From NCBI RefSeq assembly GCF_026627445.1, contig NZ_JAPNLJ010000040.1:1-64000 (forward strand): DNA of 64,000 nt, written 5' to 3'. A model generated the notes under the pieces. It made no database searches and was not told the DNA's origin. It worked only from the letters and a program-made list of their open reading frames with translations. Each line of letters begins with the position of its first letter. The first letter of the stretch is position 1. Shown here in pieces: positions 17,690 through 26,473 of this stretch. A program made the position numbers and the translations under genes. Origin of the DNA: Streptomyces sp. H27-H1 (GTDB lineage: Bacteria; Actinomycetota; Actinomycetes; Streptomycetales; Streptomycetaceae).

Positions 17690-17727
17690 GAACGGGGACC
17701 GGACCGATCGCGGACCGGTCCCCGTTC
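17690..17727 (+). terminator. Terminator after SHOCT gene
   Basis: A perfect 13-bp stem: GAACGGGGACCGG (17690-17702) with CCGGTCCCCGTTC (17715-17727), 12-base loop, 22 bases past the stop. It also lies beyond the 3' end of the opposing sigma pseudogene. Confidence 0.8.
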
Positions 17728-17765
17728 AGGCGGTTTTCGGCGCGGGCCGGCCTGCCGGCCGTCCG

Positions 17766-18290
17766 TCAGGCCGCGGCCCCGGCCCCGGCGGTCGTGGAGT
17801 CGGATTCGGTGTCCTTCAGCAGGTCGATCAGGGACGAGCGGGCCCGGGCCACGCGGGAGCGGACGGTGCCTATCGGGCAGCCGAGCATGAGGGCCGCCTC
17901 CGCGTACGGCAGGCCCATGAGCTGGGTGAGGACGAAGACCTCGCGGCGTTCGGCGGGGATCGCCGCCAGGAGCTCCGCGAGCACGACGCCGTCCTCGAAG
18001 CCGGGCAGGTCGCGGGACTGGTTCTGCTCGGCCGCGGTCTGCCAGTCGTCTCTGTCGGCGATCTTGGGGGGCAGCCTTGTGGCGCAGGCTGTCCACCACG
18101 GTGCGCCGGGCGATGGAGAGCAGCCAGGTGCGGGCGGAGGAGCGGCCCTCGAAGCGGTGGAGACTGCCGAGGGCGCGCAGGAAGGTCTCCTGGGTCAGGT
18201 CTTCGGCGGACTGCGGGTCGGCGCTGAGGTAGGCGATGTACCGGCGCACGTCGCGGTGCAGGGCGCGCACACGGGCGCCGCCGCCCACCG
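17766..18290 (-). pseudogene. ECF sigma factor, frameshifted and 5'-truncated
   Basis: Region 2 is readable in one minus-strand frame (VRRYIAYLSADPQSAEDLTQ, FEGRSSARTWLLSIARR, VVDSLRHKAA; about 18270-18080) and region 4 in another (RREVFVLTQLMGLPYAEAALMLG, TVRSRVARARSSLIDLL; 17984-17766). The reading switches at about 18070-18085, next to GCTGCCCCCCAAG, where one base must be added or two removed. The first 20 or so residues expected upstream of VRALHRDVRR are absent and the sequence runs straight into the divergent glycosidase remnant. Either a decayed gene or partly a sequencing error; the 5' truncation argues for decay. Confidence 0.75.
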
Positions 18291-18305
18291 GGCCGCCGCC
18301 TCCGC

Positions 18306-18977
18306 GTGCACCGCACGGCTGGCTGGGTGGACGCCGACACCTCCACGCGCGGGCTGATCCTCTGGTACGGGACCGCCCTGGCCGGCGCGGACACCGGTGC
18401 GCGGGAGCTGCGTACGCGGGCGGCCGTAGCCTGCCTGGCGGCGATGGACACGGAACTCGGCCTGCTGCCCTGGGGATCGGCGTTCGGCGGCCCCCGCCTG
18501 CTGGCCCGGGTGGACGGCCTGCCGGGCACGGTCCCCCTGCTCGCCGCCGCCGGGCTCCGGGGCGAGGCGGCCGCCGCCGCCCACCTCCACCGACACCTGA
18601 CCCTGTGCCTCCCCCATTCGTACCGGCCTGGTCCCACGGGGAGGAGACGGGCTGGCGGCCTTGCGCGGAGCCGGCGCCCGGCTGGAGCCGCGGACCGGCT
18701 TGGCTGCTGCTCGCGCTGGCCGACGTACTGCACCGGCCCGCCGTCGCTCCTGAAACTCGCCCGTCTTCCCGGCCCCGGGGCCGCGCGGTACGCGCACCGC
18801 GCCGCCGAGATCCTGCAGTGCCTGGTCGACGCTCACCTCGTAGGGGGCCGGCTGCTGGACGGCTGCTACGACGCGGACAAGGGGATCGCCGTCCGCCACG
18901 AACTGGTGTGGGGGGACTTCTTTCTGGCACTCCGGCTGGCCGAACTGACCGGGCTGGCGGACGTCCGCACCATCTGA
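18306..18977 (+). pseudogene. GH88-like (unsaturated glycuronyl hydrolase type) remnant
   Basis: The plus strand carries pieces of a six-hairpin glycosidase: GWVDADTSTRGLILWYG, LRTRAAVACLAAMD, RLLARVDGLPGTVPLLAAAG, and at the end RLLDGCYDADKGIAVRHEL with VWGDFFLALRLAELTG. The middle (about 18625-18735) makes sense only in another frame (HGEETGWRPCAEPAPGWSRG, AWLLLALADVLHR), so two compensating frameshifts are present. The N-terminal half is missing, replaced by the head of the sigma-factor remnant. The family call rests on overall pattern; the broken state is clear. Confidence 0.62.
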
Positions 18978-19041
18978 CCCCAAGGCCCCAAGGCCCCAAG
19001 GCCCCAAGGCCCCAAGGCCCCAAGACCCCGAGGCCCCAACA
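18978..19041. repeat. 8-bp tandem repeat CCCCAAGG
   Basis: Five exact units of CCCCAAGG (18978-19017) are followed by three one- or two-base variants (CCCCAAGA, CCCCGAGG, CCCCAACA; to 19041). The tract lies between the stop of the glycosidase remnant and the convergent FAD-oxidase remnant. Confidence 0.9.
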
Positions 19042-19058
19042 CCGGCTCCCGTAGGCCT

Positions 19059-20428
19059 TTACGGCTTGATGTTCTGGTTCAGATGGAAGAGGTTCCCCGC
19101 GTCGTACTTCCGCTTGACCTCGACGAGGCGGTCGTAGTTGCTCTTGTAGTTGGCCTTGATCCGGCTCTGGTCGTCGTCGGCCATGAAGTTGATGTATCCG
19201 CCCTCCTCCGAGTGCGGGGCGGTCGCCTCGTAATAGTCGCGGACCCACGCGATGCCGGCCTCGTTGGCGGACGGGTCGGGCCACATCCCGGCGATGACCG
19301 TGGCGAACGAGGCGTCCCGGTAGGCGAAGGCCGTCGCCTCCGGTGCGACGCGGTGGCAGGCACCGTTGATCGGGTAGATGTGGCACGTCGAGTTCACGGC
19401 CGGCAGCCGTGGCCCGTGCTGCACGTGCGCGGCGATCGCGGGCTCGCTGAGCTCGGTCACGAAGTTGGCCTTCCAGTAGTGCTGGAGGCCGGGCGGCACC
19501 AGCGCGTCGAAGGCGCTGTTGAGCGCGGGGTACGGCATGGGCCCGACGTGCTCGGCGACCACCGGTGCGAAGTCGTGGAAGGCTTGGAGGGCGCGCTCCC
19601 CCTCCTCCAGCGGCCCCGACCAGCACGACACGATCAGGGCGAAGGGGTCGCCGTGCCGGTCCTCGGGGATGAACGGGAGCGGCGGGGCCAGCTGGAAGGC
19701 GGGAAGGCGCCGAGTTCCTCCGGCGCGTCGGCGATGTACTCGCCGAAGGAGCGCAGCACGGTGGCGGCGTCGTCCAGTTCGAAGAGCATCGGCCCGCCGT
19801 AGATGTCCTTGACGGGGCTGAGCCGGAACTCGAAGGAGGTCACCGCGCCGAAGTTGCCACCGCCGCCGCGAAGGGCCCAGAAGAGGTCGTCGTTCTCCTC
19901 CTCGCTCGCGACGAGCAGCCGGCCGTCCGCGGTCACCACGTCTGCGGAGATCAGGTTGTCGCAGCTCAGCCCCAGTCCGCGGGCCAGGTAGCCGATGCCG
20001 CCGCCGAGGGTGAGCCCGCCGACACCCGTGGTCGAGATGATCCCGCCGGTCGTCGCCAGACCGAAGGCGTACGTCGCCGCGTTGAAGTCGCCCCAGGTCG
20101 CGCCGCCTTCGGCGCGTGCTGTCCGATGTCGGGGGTCGACCCGTACGCCGCGCATCCCGGACAGGTCCGCCACGACACCGCCGTCGCAGGTACCGAATCC
20201 GGGCACGCTGTGCCCGCCGCCCCGCACCGCCAGGTCGACCTCGTTCTCCCGTGCGAAGTCGACGGTGGCCATGACGTCGCCCGCGTTGACGCAGCGCACG
20301 ACGGCGGCCGGCCTCCTGTCGATCATGGCGTTGTTGACCGTGCGCGCTTCGTCGTAGGCGGCGTCGTCCGGGGTGGTGACCGTCCCGCGGACACGTTCGC
20401 GCAACTGCTCGATCGAGAGCTTGCTCAT
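19059..20428 (-). pseudogene. FAD-binding (berberine bridge enzyme-like) oxidoreductase, frameshifted
   Basis: N-terminal part (20428 to about 19710): FAD PCMH domain with VRGGGHSVPGFGT, where the histidine is the usual covalent FAD site, and GVGGLTLGGGIGYLARGLGLS. C-terminal part (about 19705-19059): substrate domain and the BBE tail YDRLVEVKRKYDAGNLFHLNQN. The two are in different frames: the join at GGCGCCTTCCCGCCTTCCAG (near 19700) lacks one base; adding it restores EELGAFPAFQLAPPLPF. A full product would be about 456 residues. Start ATG 20428 has GAGGAGC upstream. The Cys of bicovalent enzymes is Ala/Thr here. Assembly error cannot be excluded for a single-base gap. Confidence 0.8.
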
Positions 20429-20698
20429 GGCAATCGCTCCTCGCGGCTGTACCCCGCCACTCGCCCTGTCGCCCGAGTACGGTGCCTCTTCCACGCTACG
20501 CCGATGGGGCGAGGCCTCAACTCGAGACCGGTGGAGCCCCGGCTCCAGCCGGACCCGCGGGGGAAGCGATGCGTGCGCAGGGCGTCGCGGACGTCCCGCC
20601 CCGCACGCTGCCAGGTACTACACCAACGTCACACGGCCCGGCCGCGTCCCCGGCGCGCTCGATTTCTCGACGCCGGTGGAGCGCTCAGCCCCGCGCGG

Positions 20699-21079
20699 TC
20701 AGACGATCCACACCGCGCAGGCCGCGAGGACCGCGCCGGACACCACCATGGCGATGACCAGGCCGCGCGTGCTCTTGGGGAGGCGCTCCGGAAGGCTCAC
20801 CTCCTGCGGGCGCTTCGGGTCGTAGATGACGTCCATGCGGCCCCCGACCCGTACCGGCGGGAAGACGAACGGTCCGACGGTGTGCTGCCGGGCCGGAGCG
20901 CCCACCGGGGTGTACTCCAGCAGGAGCATCGAACCCGCCGCGACCTGGCCCACGTTCACGCACACCGCCGAGGTGCGTATGCCCCGCCTGAGCAGCGGGC
21001 TCGAATGAAGGTAGATCCCCAGCGAGATCCCGAACACCAAGAGCCCGACCAGTACGCACAGCATGATCAACATTGCCAC
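20699..21079 (-). CDS. DUF3592-like two-TM membrane protein
   Basis: A protein of about 126 residues with an N-terminal helix (LIMLCVLVGLLVFGISLGIYL), an extracytoplasmic beta-rich stretch (LLLEYTPVGAPARQHTVGPF, RVGGRMDVIYDPKRPQEVSL) and a C-terminal helix (GLVIAMVVSGAVLAACAVWIV). This is the DUF3592 layout. GTG 21079 is favoured (GGGGGG eight bases upstream); TTG 21085 and ATG 21073 are close alternatives. Function unknown; isolated between two broken genes. Confidence 0.75.
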   Translation of the reverse strand: MAMLIMLCVLVGLLVFGISLGIYLHSSPLLRRGIRTSAVCVNVGQVAAGSMLLLEYTPVGAPARQHTVGPFVFPPVRVGGRMDVIYDPKRPQEVSLPERLPKSTRGLVIAMVVSGAVLAACAVWIV

Positions 21080-21202
21080 CGACAACGCCCCCCGACCGAC
21101 GGAAAGCCCAGATCGTCGCCGACCGGTGGCGGCGCCGCAAGGCCCCCGGGGACCGGGCGTGCCGCCCGGATCCCCGCTCCTGGCCCCCGTACGTCCGCCG
21201 GG

Positions 21203-22133
21203 CTACGCCCCGTACTCCCGCAGGACCCGCCGTGCCACCCCCGTGATGTGGAGTTCGTCCGGGCCGTCCAGGATCCGGGCCGTGCGCCCGGAGCGGTAGA
21301 GGGCGGGCAGGGGGGTGTCGGGGCCGAGGCCGGCCGCGCCGTGGATCTGGACGGCCGAGTCCGTCACCTGCTGGAGCATGCGGGCGGTGGCCACCTTGGC
21401 CAGCCCCACCTCCACGTGCGCGTCCCGTCCGGCGGCGATCCCGGCCACGGCCTCGTGGACGAGCGACCGGGTGCTGCGCAGCGCCAGGAGCGATTCGAAG
21501 ACGTGCTGCTGCACCAGCTGGTGCCCATGGAGCGGACCGCGGGCCCCGGTAGGGGAGTTCACGCGCTCACACATGAGGTCGAAGGCGCGCTGTGCCTGGC
21601 CGAGCCAGCGCAGGCAGCGCAGGGTGCGGCCCAGCTGGAGCCGTTCCCCGGCGACGGCCAGGGCCCCGCCGCGTTCGCCGAGGAGGTGGTCGGCGTCCAC
21701 GGGTACCCGGTCGAACTCGATCCCCCACTGGCCGGACGCGCCCAGCACCGGCAGCTCCCGCACCACCCGGAAGCCGGGCGCCGAAGTGGGGACGACGAGC
21801 AGCGACAGCCCCGTACGGTTCCCCGGCTGCCCGTCGGTGCGGACCAGGACGGTGACCACATCGGCCTCGGCGGCGTGCGAGGTGAACCACTTGCGGCCGC
21901 TCACGGTCCAGCTCCCGTCGGCCTGTTCGACCGCGCGCGTGGAGGTGAGGAACGGGTCGGTGCCCGGGGAGTCCGGGTCGGTCATGGCGTAGCAGGCGCG
22001 CAGCTCGCCGGCCGTCAGCCGCTTCGGGTACAGCGCGCGCACCCGGTCGCCGCCGTGGCGCCACAGCATCGTCGCGTCCAGCAGCGGGGCCGACCCCAGT
22101 GCGGCCGGGCCGTGGTCGCTGGCCTCCTCGGCC
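21203..22133 (-). pseudogene. Acyl-CoA dehydrogenase lacking its N-terminal domain
   Basis: Middle and C-terminal domains of an acyl-CoA dehydrogenase are intact: CYAMTDPDSPGTDP and WTVSGRKWFTSHAAEADV (FAD/substrate sheet), RTLRCLRWLGQAQRAFDLMCER, and a final ARILDGPDELHITGVARR. About 100 N-terminal residues are missing: the frame begins abruptly (EASDHGPAALGSAPLLDAT) where an ABC permease fragment ends out of frame. An ATG at 22069 could give a 288-residue product without the helical N-terminal domain, unlikely to be active. This is best explained by a deletion fusing two minus-strand genes. Confidence 0.75.
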
Positions 22134-22320
22134 TGGCGATGCCCAGCAGCGCGACGTGCATCATCGCGAAGCGCACCGGCATGATGACCACCCCGACGAT
22201 GACCACCCCGATCACGGGCAGCCCGACGGCGGCCAGCAGCAGGGCGAAGCCCGCCCTTTGTACGGGGGCCAGTTGCAGCAGGGTTCCGAGGTCGGCGCCG
22301 ACGGCCAGCGCGGCGCTCAC
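22134..22320 (-). pseudogene. Metal ABC transporter permease, N-terminal fragment
   Basis: GTG 22320 overlaps the stop of the upstream ATPase gene (GTGA) and opens about 62 codons of membrane protein: LLQLAPVQRAGFALLLAAVG, LPVIGVVIVGVVIMPVRFAM, MMHVALLGIA. This matches the start of ZnuB/MntB-type permeases, normally about 280 residues. After GIA the frame reads into acyl-CoA dehydrogenase sequence in a wrong phase. With this permease lost, the adjoining ATPase has no visible partner. Confidence 0.72.
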
Positions 22321-22940
22321 CGGACCTCCCGCAGGCGGCCCGCGGCCATCTCCAGCACGCGGTCGCAGCGTTCCGAGAGCGCCCGGTCGTGAGTGACGAC
22401 GACGAGCGTCACGGGCAGCGCGGTCAGTACGTCGGCGGCCTCGTACTGTCCGGCGAAGTCCAGGGCGGCGGTCGGCTCGTCGGCGAGCAGCACCCCGGCG
22501 CCGGCGGCGACGCAGCCGATCGCCCGGGCCAGGTAGATCCGCTGGAGCTGTCCGCCGGACAGGGTGTGCAGCGCCCGCCCGGTCAGTGCTCCCACGCCCA
22601 GCCGGTCCGCGGCCTCGTCGGCCGCCCGGGGGTCCCCACTGCTGGCGAGGAGTTCGCCGCCCAGGAGCGGGAAGCGTCCGGCGGCCGGCTTCTGCGGAAT
22701 CCACGCGCACGCCCGCCGCCGCCAGGCCGGGTCGCCGCCGCGCCCCCCGACCAGGATGGTTCCGCTGACCTGGGGGTGCAGTCCGAGCACGGCGCGCAGC
22801 AGTGTGGTCTTGCCCGATCCGTTGGTGCCGGTCAGCGCGACGCGCTCACCGGCGGCGATCTCCAGATCGACCCCGACGACGGCTTCGACCCGCCCGTGCC
22901 GGCACCCCACCCCCTCCATCCGTACGTCCAGCCCGCCCAT
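22317..22940 (-). CDS. ABC transporter ATP-binding protein (metal-type), orphaned
   Basis: A 207-residue ATPase with Walker A TGTNGSGKTT (about residue 34), signature LSGGQLQRIYLARAI, Walker B GVLLADEPTAALD and the switch histidine in VVVTHDRAL. Its type fits zinc/manganese ABC systems. ATG 22940 has GGAGGGG six bases upstream and is preferred to the GTG at 22961. It is coupled to a truncated permease gene. No solute-binding protein gene is upstream. It probably no longer works unless it uses another permease. Confidence 0.85.
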   Translation of the reverse strand: MGGLDVRMEGVGCRHGRVEAVVGVDLEIAAGERVALTGTNGSGKTTLLRAVLGLHPQVSGTILVGGRGGDPAWRRRACAWIPQKPAAGRFPLLGGELLASSGDPRAADEAADRLGVGALTGRALHTLSGGQLQRIYLARAIGCVAAGAGVLLADEPTAALDFAGQYEAADVLTALPVTLVVVTHDRALSERCDRVLEMAAGRLREVR

Positions 22941-23223
22941 CGCTCGCCCCTCCGCTGACACCGGCCGTCTCTCCGCCCGCAGTTAGTCGGCGGACGAGGG
23001 CGCGCAGTTCCGGCGATCCACGATCTGGCGCGGCGGGTGGGTGCGGGGTCGGGGGAGAGAGAGGGGAGCAGAGCCTGTCGGGTTCGCGCCGTCCAGCCGG
23101 GCGGGACCAGCCATTCCGCACGGGCGTTCCATTTTCTACAAGCGGCCCGGCCCACCTCGCGCCATGATCACGGCGCCCCGTTCGGAGGCGATCAACACAC
23201 CTGTGATCAAAGGGAGTCGAGCC

Positions 23224-24669
23224 ATGCCCGAAACCGTCCGAACCCCACGTCGCACCACTCTCTGGCGCCGTGCCATGGCGAGCGCCGTCGTCCTGGCCGC
23301 GACCGGATCCATCCTCGCCGCCGCCCCGCAGCCCGCCCATGCCGCACTGCCGGCGCAGTCGATAGCCGACCCCGTGCACTACTGGAACGACGTGCTGCAG
23401 AACGTCTTCCGGCGGACGGGTGGCGGACCCGTCCCGATGGCCCGCGCCGCCGCGATGATGAACGCCGCGATCTACGACGCGGAGTCCTCGTACCAGCTGA
23501 AGTGGAAGGGCAAGATCACCTCGGAGCCGTACATCCACGCGGAGAACTACGCGGGCTGGGCCGAGGGCCCGGACGAGGAGGAGCGCGTCATCGGGCGTAC
23601 GGCCTACAACATCCTTCTCGGCCTCTACGGCAACAAGCAGAGCCGGTACGCCGACCAGACGCAGTACCTGGACTCGCGCTTCCGCGAGCGGTTCGGCACC
23701 GAGCCCACCGCAGGCGACTTCCTCGACCTCTCCGTGGTCGGCACCATGGTCAGGCAGATGACGGACGCCCGCACGGGCGACGGCTCCGAGAACCCCCAGG
23801 TATACGTGGGGGACAACAAGCCGGGCGCCTGGCGGCCGACGAGCTACCCCGACATGCCCGATGCCTCCTGTGACGAGGACAGCGACGCGATCGACCCGCT
23901 CTGGGGCCAGGTCAAGCCGTTCTCGCTGGCTTCCGGTTCCCAGTTCCGCCCCACGACCCTGGCCCAGTACGGCTCGTACGAGAACCTGGTGGCGAGCGAC
24001 GAGTACAAACGCCAGGTCGAGGTGGTCCGGACGGCCGGCGCCGACAAGCCGACGGCGGCCACCCCCGTGATCAACCGGACCCCGGACCAGCTCGCAGCCG
24101 CCTGGTTCTGGGCCAACGACAACAACGGCACCTACAAGCCGCCCGGCCAGATGCTCCAGGCCACCCGCGAGGTCTCCAGGGCCCGCAGCCTCGGGGTCTA
24201 CGCCAACGCCCGCCTCTTCGCCCTCGTCTCCATCGCCCTCGCCGACACCGGAATCGCGGTCCGCGACGCCAAGTTCGCCACCCCCATCGACCTGTGGCGG
24301 CCCGTCTCGGCAATCCGCGAGGGCGGCTTCGACCCCCAGTGGAAGCCCCTGCTGAAGAGCCCGTCGGGGGTCAACGTCAGCCCCTGCTTCCCCGCGTACG
24401 TCTCCGGCCACGCCTCTTTCGGCGGTGCCTGGGCCGGGGTCATGAAGCGCTACTTCGGCAGTGACAACATCTCCTTCGACCTCACCACCGACGAACCGCT
24501 GGCCCCGGTCAAGACCCGCCACTTCACCAGCTTCAGCGCGGCCGGCAAGGAGGACGCCGACAGCCGCATCTGGCTCGGCGTCCACTACCCGTGGGACGCC
24601 ACGGACGGCCTCGCCATGGGAGACAAGATCGCGAACCAGGTCTTCACCACGAAGCTCCGCACCCTCTGA
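23224..24669 (+). CDS. Secreted vanadium-dependent haloperoxidase-like protein
   Basis: A 481-residue protein with a Sec signal peptide (RRTTLWRRAMASAVVLAATG then AAAPQPAHA cleavage region). The C-terminal half has the PAP2/haloperoxidase pocket: LWRPVSAIR, YVSGHASFGGAW, and SRIWLGVHYPWDATDG, giving the Arg, His and Arg-x5-His oxyanion-binding residues. Family members oxidise halides with peroxide or act as phosphatases; which applies here cannot be told from sequence. The spacing between the pocket lysine (AKFATPID) and RP is two residues longer than the usual KX6RP. AAGGGAG precedes ATG 23224. Confidence 0.87.
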   Translation: MPETVRTPRRTTLWRRAMASAVVLAATGSILAAAPQPAHAALPAQSIADPVHYWNDVLQNVFRRTGGGPVPMARAAAMMNAAIYDAESSYQLKWKGKITSEPYIHAENYAGWAEGPDEEERVIGRTAYNILLGLYGNKQSRYADQTQYLDSRFRERFGTEPTAGDFLDLSVVGTMVRQMTDARTGDGSENPQVYVGDNKPGAWRPTSYPDMPDASCDEDSDAIDPLWGQVKPFSLASGSQFRPTTLAQYGSYENLVASDEYKRQVEVVRTAGADKPTAATPVINRTPDQLAAAWFWANDNNGTYKPPGQMLQATREVSRARSLGVYANARLFALVSIALADTGIAVRDAKFATPIDLWRPVSAIREGGFDPQWKPLLKSPSGVNVSPCFPAYVSGHASFGGAWAGVMKRYFGSDNISFDLTTDEPLAPVKTRHFTSFSAAGKEDADSRIWLGVHYPWDATDGLAMGDKIANQVFTTKLRTL

Positions 24670-24686
24670 CCCGCCTCCCGGCGCAC

Positions 24687-24710
24687 GGGTCCCGCCCCGC
24701 GGCGGGATCC
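24687..24710. terminator. Hairpin between haloperoxidase and SulP genes
   Basis: GGGTCCCGCC (24687-24696) pairs with GGCGGGATCC (24701-24710), one G-U pair, CCGC loop. It lies between convergent genes. Confidence 0.65.
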
Positions 24711-24726
24711 GTAGCCACCCGCCGGC

Positions 24727-26241
24727 TCAGCTGCCGCCGGCGAGTTCGCCGCTGAGCTTCCCGTGCAGGTGGGCGCTGGGTCCGTTCAGGCCGGTGATCT
24801 CCACGCTCTTGCCGCGCCCGGCGTACCGGTGCTCGATCGCGTCGAGGGCGGCCACGGAGGAGGCGTCCCAGATGTGGGCGGCGGAGAGGTCGATGACCAC
24901 CTTGTCCGGGTCGCCGGCGTAGTCGAACTGCTCGACCAGGTCGTTCGAGGAGGCGAAGAACAGCTCGCCGGTCACGCAGTAGACGACCTGGCCGCCGTCC
25001 GGATCGAGGACCGAGGTGACGTTGGCGAGATGCGCGACGCGCCGGGCGAAGAGGACCATCGCGGTGACGGAGCCCACCACGACGCCCACGGCCAGGTTGC
25101 GGCTGGCGACCACGCACACGACGGTGACGACCATGACGGTGATCTCACCGGCGGGCATCCTCTTGAGGGTCTTCGGCGCGATGGAGTGCCAGTCGAAGGT
25201 CGCGAAGCAGACCATGACCATGACCGCGACGAGCGCGGCCATCGGAATCTCGGACACCACCGGCCCGAAGGCGATGCACAGCACCATCAGGAAGGCCCCG
25301 GCGAGGAAGGTCGACAGCCGCGTACGGGCGCCCGACACCTTCACGTTGATCATCGTCTGGCCGATCATCGCGCAGCCGCCCATGCCGCCGAAGAACCCGG
25401 TGACGATGTTCGCGACGCCCTGACCGATGGACTCCCGCGTCTTCGAGGACCGGGTGTCGGTGATCTCGTCGACCAGCTTCGCCGTCATCAGCGACTCCAT
25501 CAGCCCGACGAGCGCCATGGCCAGCGCGTACGGCGCGATGAGGGTCAGCGTGTCCAGGGTGAACGGCACGTCCGGAAGGCCCGGCACCGGCAGCGCGGAG
25601 GGCAGCGCGCCCTTGTCGCCGACCGTGGGGACCGCGATGCCCGCGGCCACGGTGATCGAAGTGAGGATGACGATGGACACGAGCGGCGCCGGGACCACCT
25701 TCGTGACCTTCGGGAAGAACACCATGAGTGCGAGCCCGGCGGCCATCAGCGGGTAGACGGCCCAGGGAACGCCGAGGAGTTCGGGGACCTGGGCCATGAA
25801 GACCAGGATGGCGAGGGAGTTGACGAAACCGACCATCACCGAGCGCGGGATGAACCGCATCAGCTTCGCCACACCGAGCGCGCCGAGCACGATCTGGAAG
25901 ACGCCGGCCAGGATCACCGCGGCGATCAGATACCCCAGCCCGTGCTCCCTGTTCAGCGGAGCGATCACCAGGGCCACGGCGCCCGTCGCGGCGGAGATCA
26001 TCGCCGGCCGCCCGCCGACGACCGAGATCACGACGGCCATCGTGAACGAGGCGAACAGCCCGATCGCCGGATCCACCCCCGCGATGATCGAGAACGAGAT
26101 CGCCTCGGGAATCAGCGCCAGCGCGACGACCAGACCGGCGAGGACCTCGGTCCGGAACACCTTCGGCGAGAGCCAGACGGGCCGCCCCGGACGGCGGACG
26201 TCGCGCAGTCGCGCGGATATGGACGTGGGGGAGAAAGACAA
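24727..26241 (-). CDS. SulP family anion transporter with STAS domain
   Basis: A protein of about 504 residues with 10 to 12 membrane segments (GLVVALALIPEAISFSIIAG near the N-terminus; TGFFGGMGGCAMIGQT in the middle) and a C-terminal STAS domain (KVVIDLSAAHIWDASSVAALDAI). SulP proteins carry sulfate, bicarbonate or other anions. TTG 26241 gives the usual short cytoplasmic leader and follows CGAGGTCC; ATG 26325 would add 28 Cys/Arg-rich residues overlapping the tRNA terminator and is less likely. It lies downstream of tRNA-Pro on the same strand. Confidence 0.88.
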   Translation of the reverse strand: MSFSPTSISARLRDVRRPGRPVWLSPKVFRTEVLAGLVVALALIPEAISFSIIAGVDPAIGLFASFTMAVVISVVGGRPAMISAATGAVALVIAPLNREHGLGYLIAAVILAGVFQIVLGALGVAKLMRFIPRSVMVGFVNSLAILVFMAQVPELLGVPWAVYPLMAAGLALMVFFPKVTKVVPAPLVSIVILTSITVAAGIAVPTVGDKGALPSALPVPGLPDVPFTLDTLTLIAPYALAMALVGLMESLMTAKLVDEITDTRSSKTRESIGQGVANIVTGFFGGMGGCAMIGQTMINVKVSGARTRLSTFLAGAFLMVLCIAFGPVVSEIPMAALVAVMVMVCFATFDWHSIAPKTLKRMPAGEITVMVVTVVCVVASRNLAVGVVVGSVTAMVLFARRVAHLANVTSVLDPDGGQVVYCVTGELFFASSNDLVEQFDYAGDPDKVVIDLSAAHIWDASSVAALDAIEHRYAGRGKSVEITGLNGPSAHLHGKLSGELAGGS

Positions 26242-26310
26242 GGGGCACGGACCTCGGGCTCGGGCACACCCAGACAGACAGGCGGGCGCGCGATCTCCGG
26301 AGACGCAGGA

Positions 26311-26343
26311 AAGGGCCTGATCCATTGACTGGATCAGACCCTT
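26311..26343 (-). terminator. Terminator downstream of tRNA-Pro
   Basis: AAGGG and CTGATCCA (26311-26324) pair with TGGATCAG and CCCTT (26330-26343), five-base loop, one mismatch. It is 17 bases past the tRNA 3' end on the minus strand and before the SulP gene. Confidence 0.75.
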
Positions 26344-26360
26344 GACCTGGTCTTGCGAAG

Positions 26361-26434
26361 TCGGGGTGGCGGGATTTGAACCCACGACCTCTTCGTCCCG
26401 AACGAAGCGCGCTGCCAAGCTGCGCTACACCCCG
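26361..26434 (-). tRNA. tRNA-Pro (anticodon CGG)
   Basis: The minus strand reads CGGGGTGTAGCGCAGC at the 5' end and closes with CACCCCG plus discriminator A. The anticodon arm is CTTCG-TTCGGGA-CGAAG, loop anticodon CGG, reading CCG proline codons. The T arm has GGTTCAAATCC. Total 74 nt without an encoded CCA. Confidence 0.97.
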
Positions 26435-26473
26435 ATGTCCACCGTTGCAGCGCTGCTGCCCTGGCGACATCGA

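Noticed and set aside
17224..19626. 800-codon minus-strand frame spanning the decayed region
   Set aside because: Only the short ECF sigma region 2 inside it is real; the rest is low-complexity shadow across several genes and noncoding sequence.
23224..24669. Halogenating natural-product cluster around the haloperoxidase-like gene
   Set aside because: Neighbours are SulP and an orphaned ABC gene; there is no biosynthetic core enzyme.
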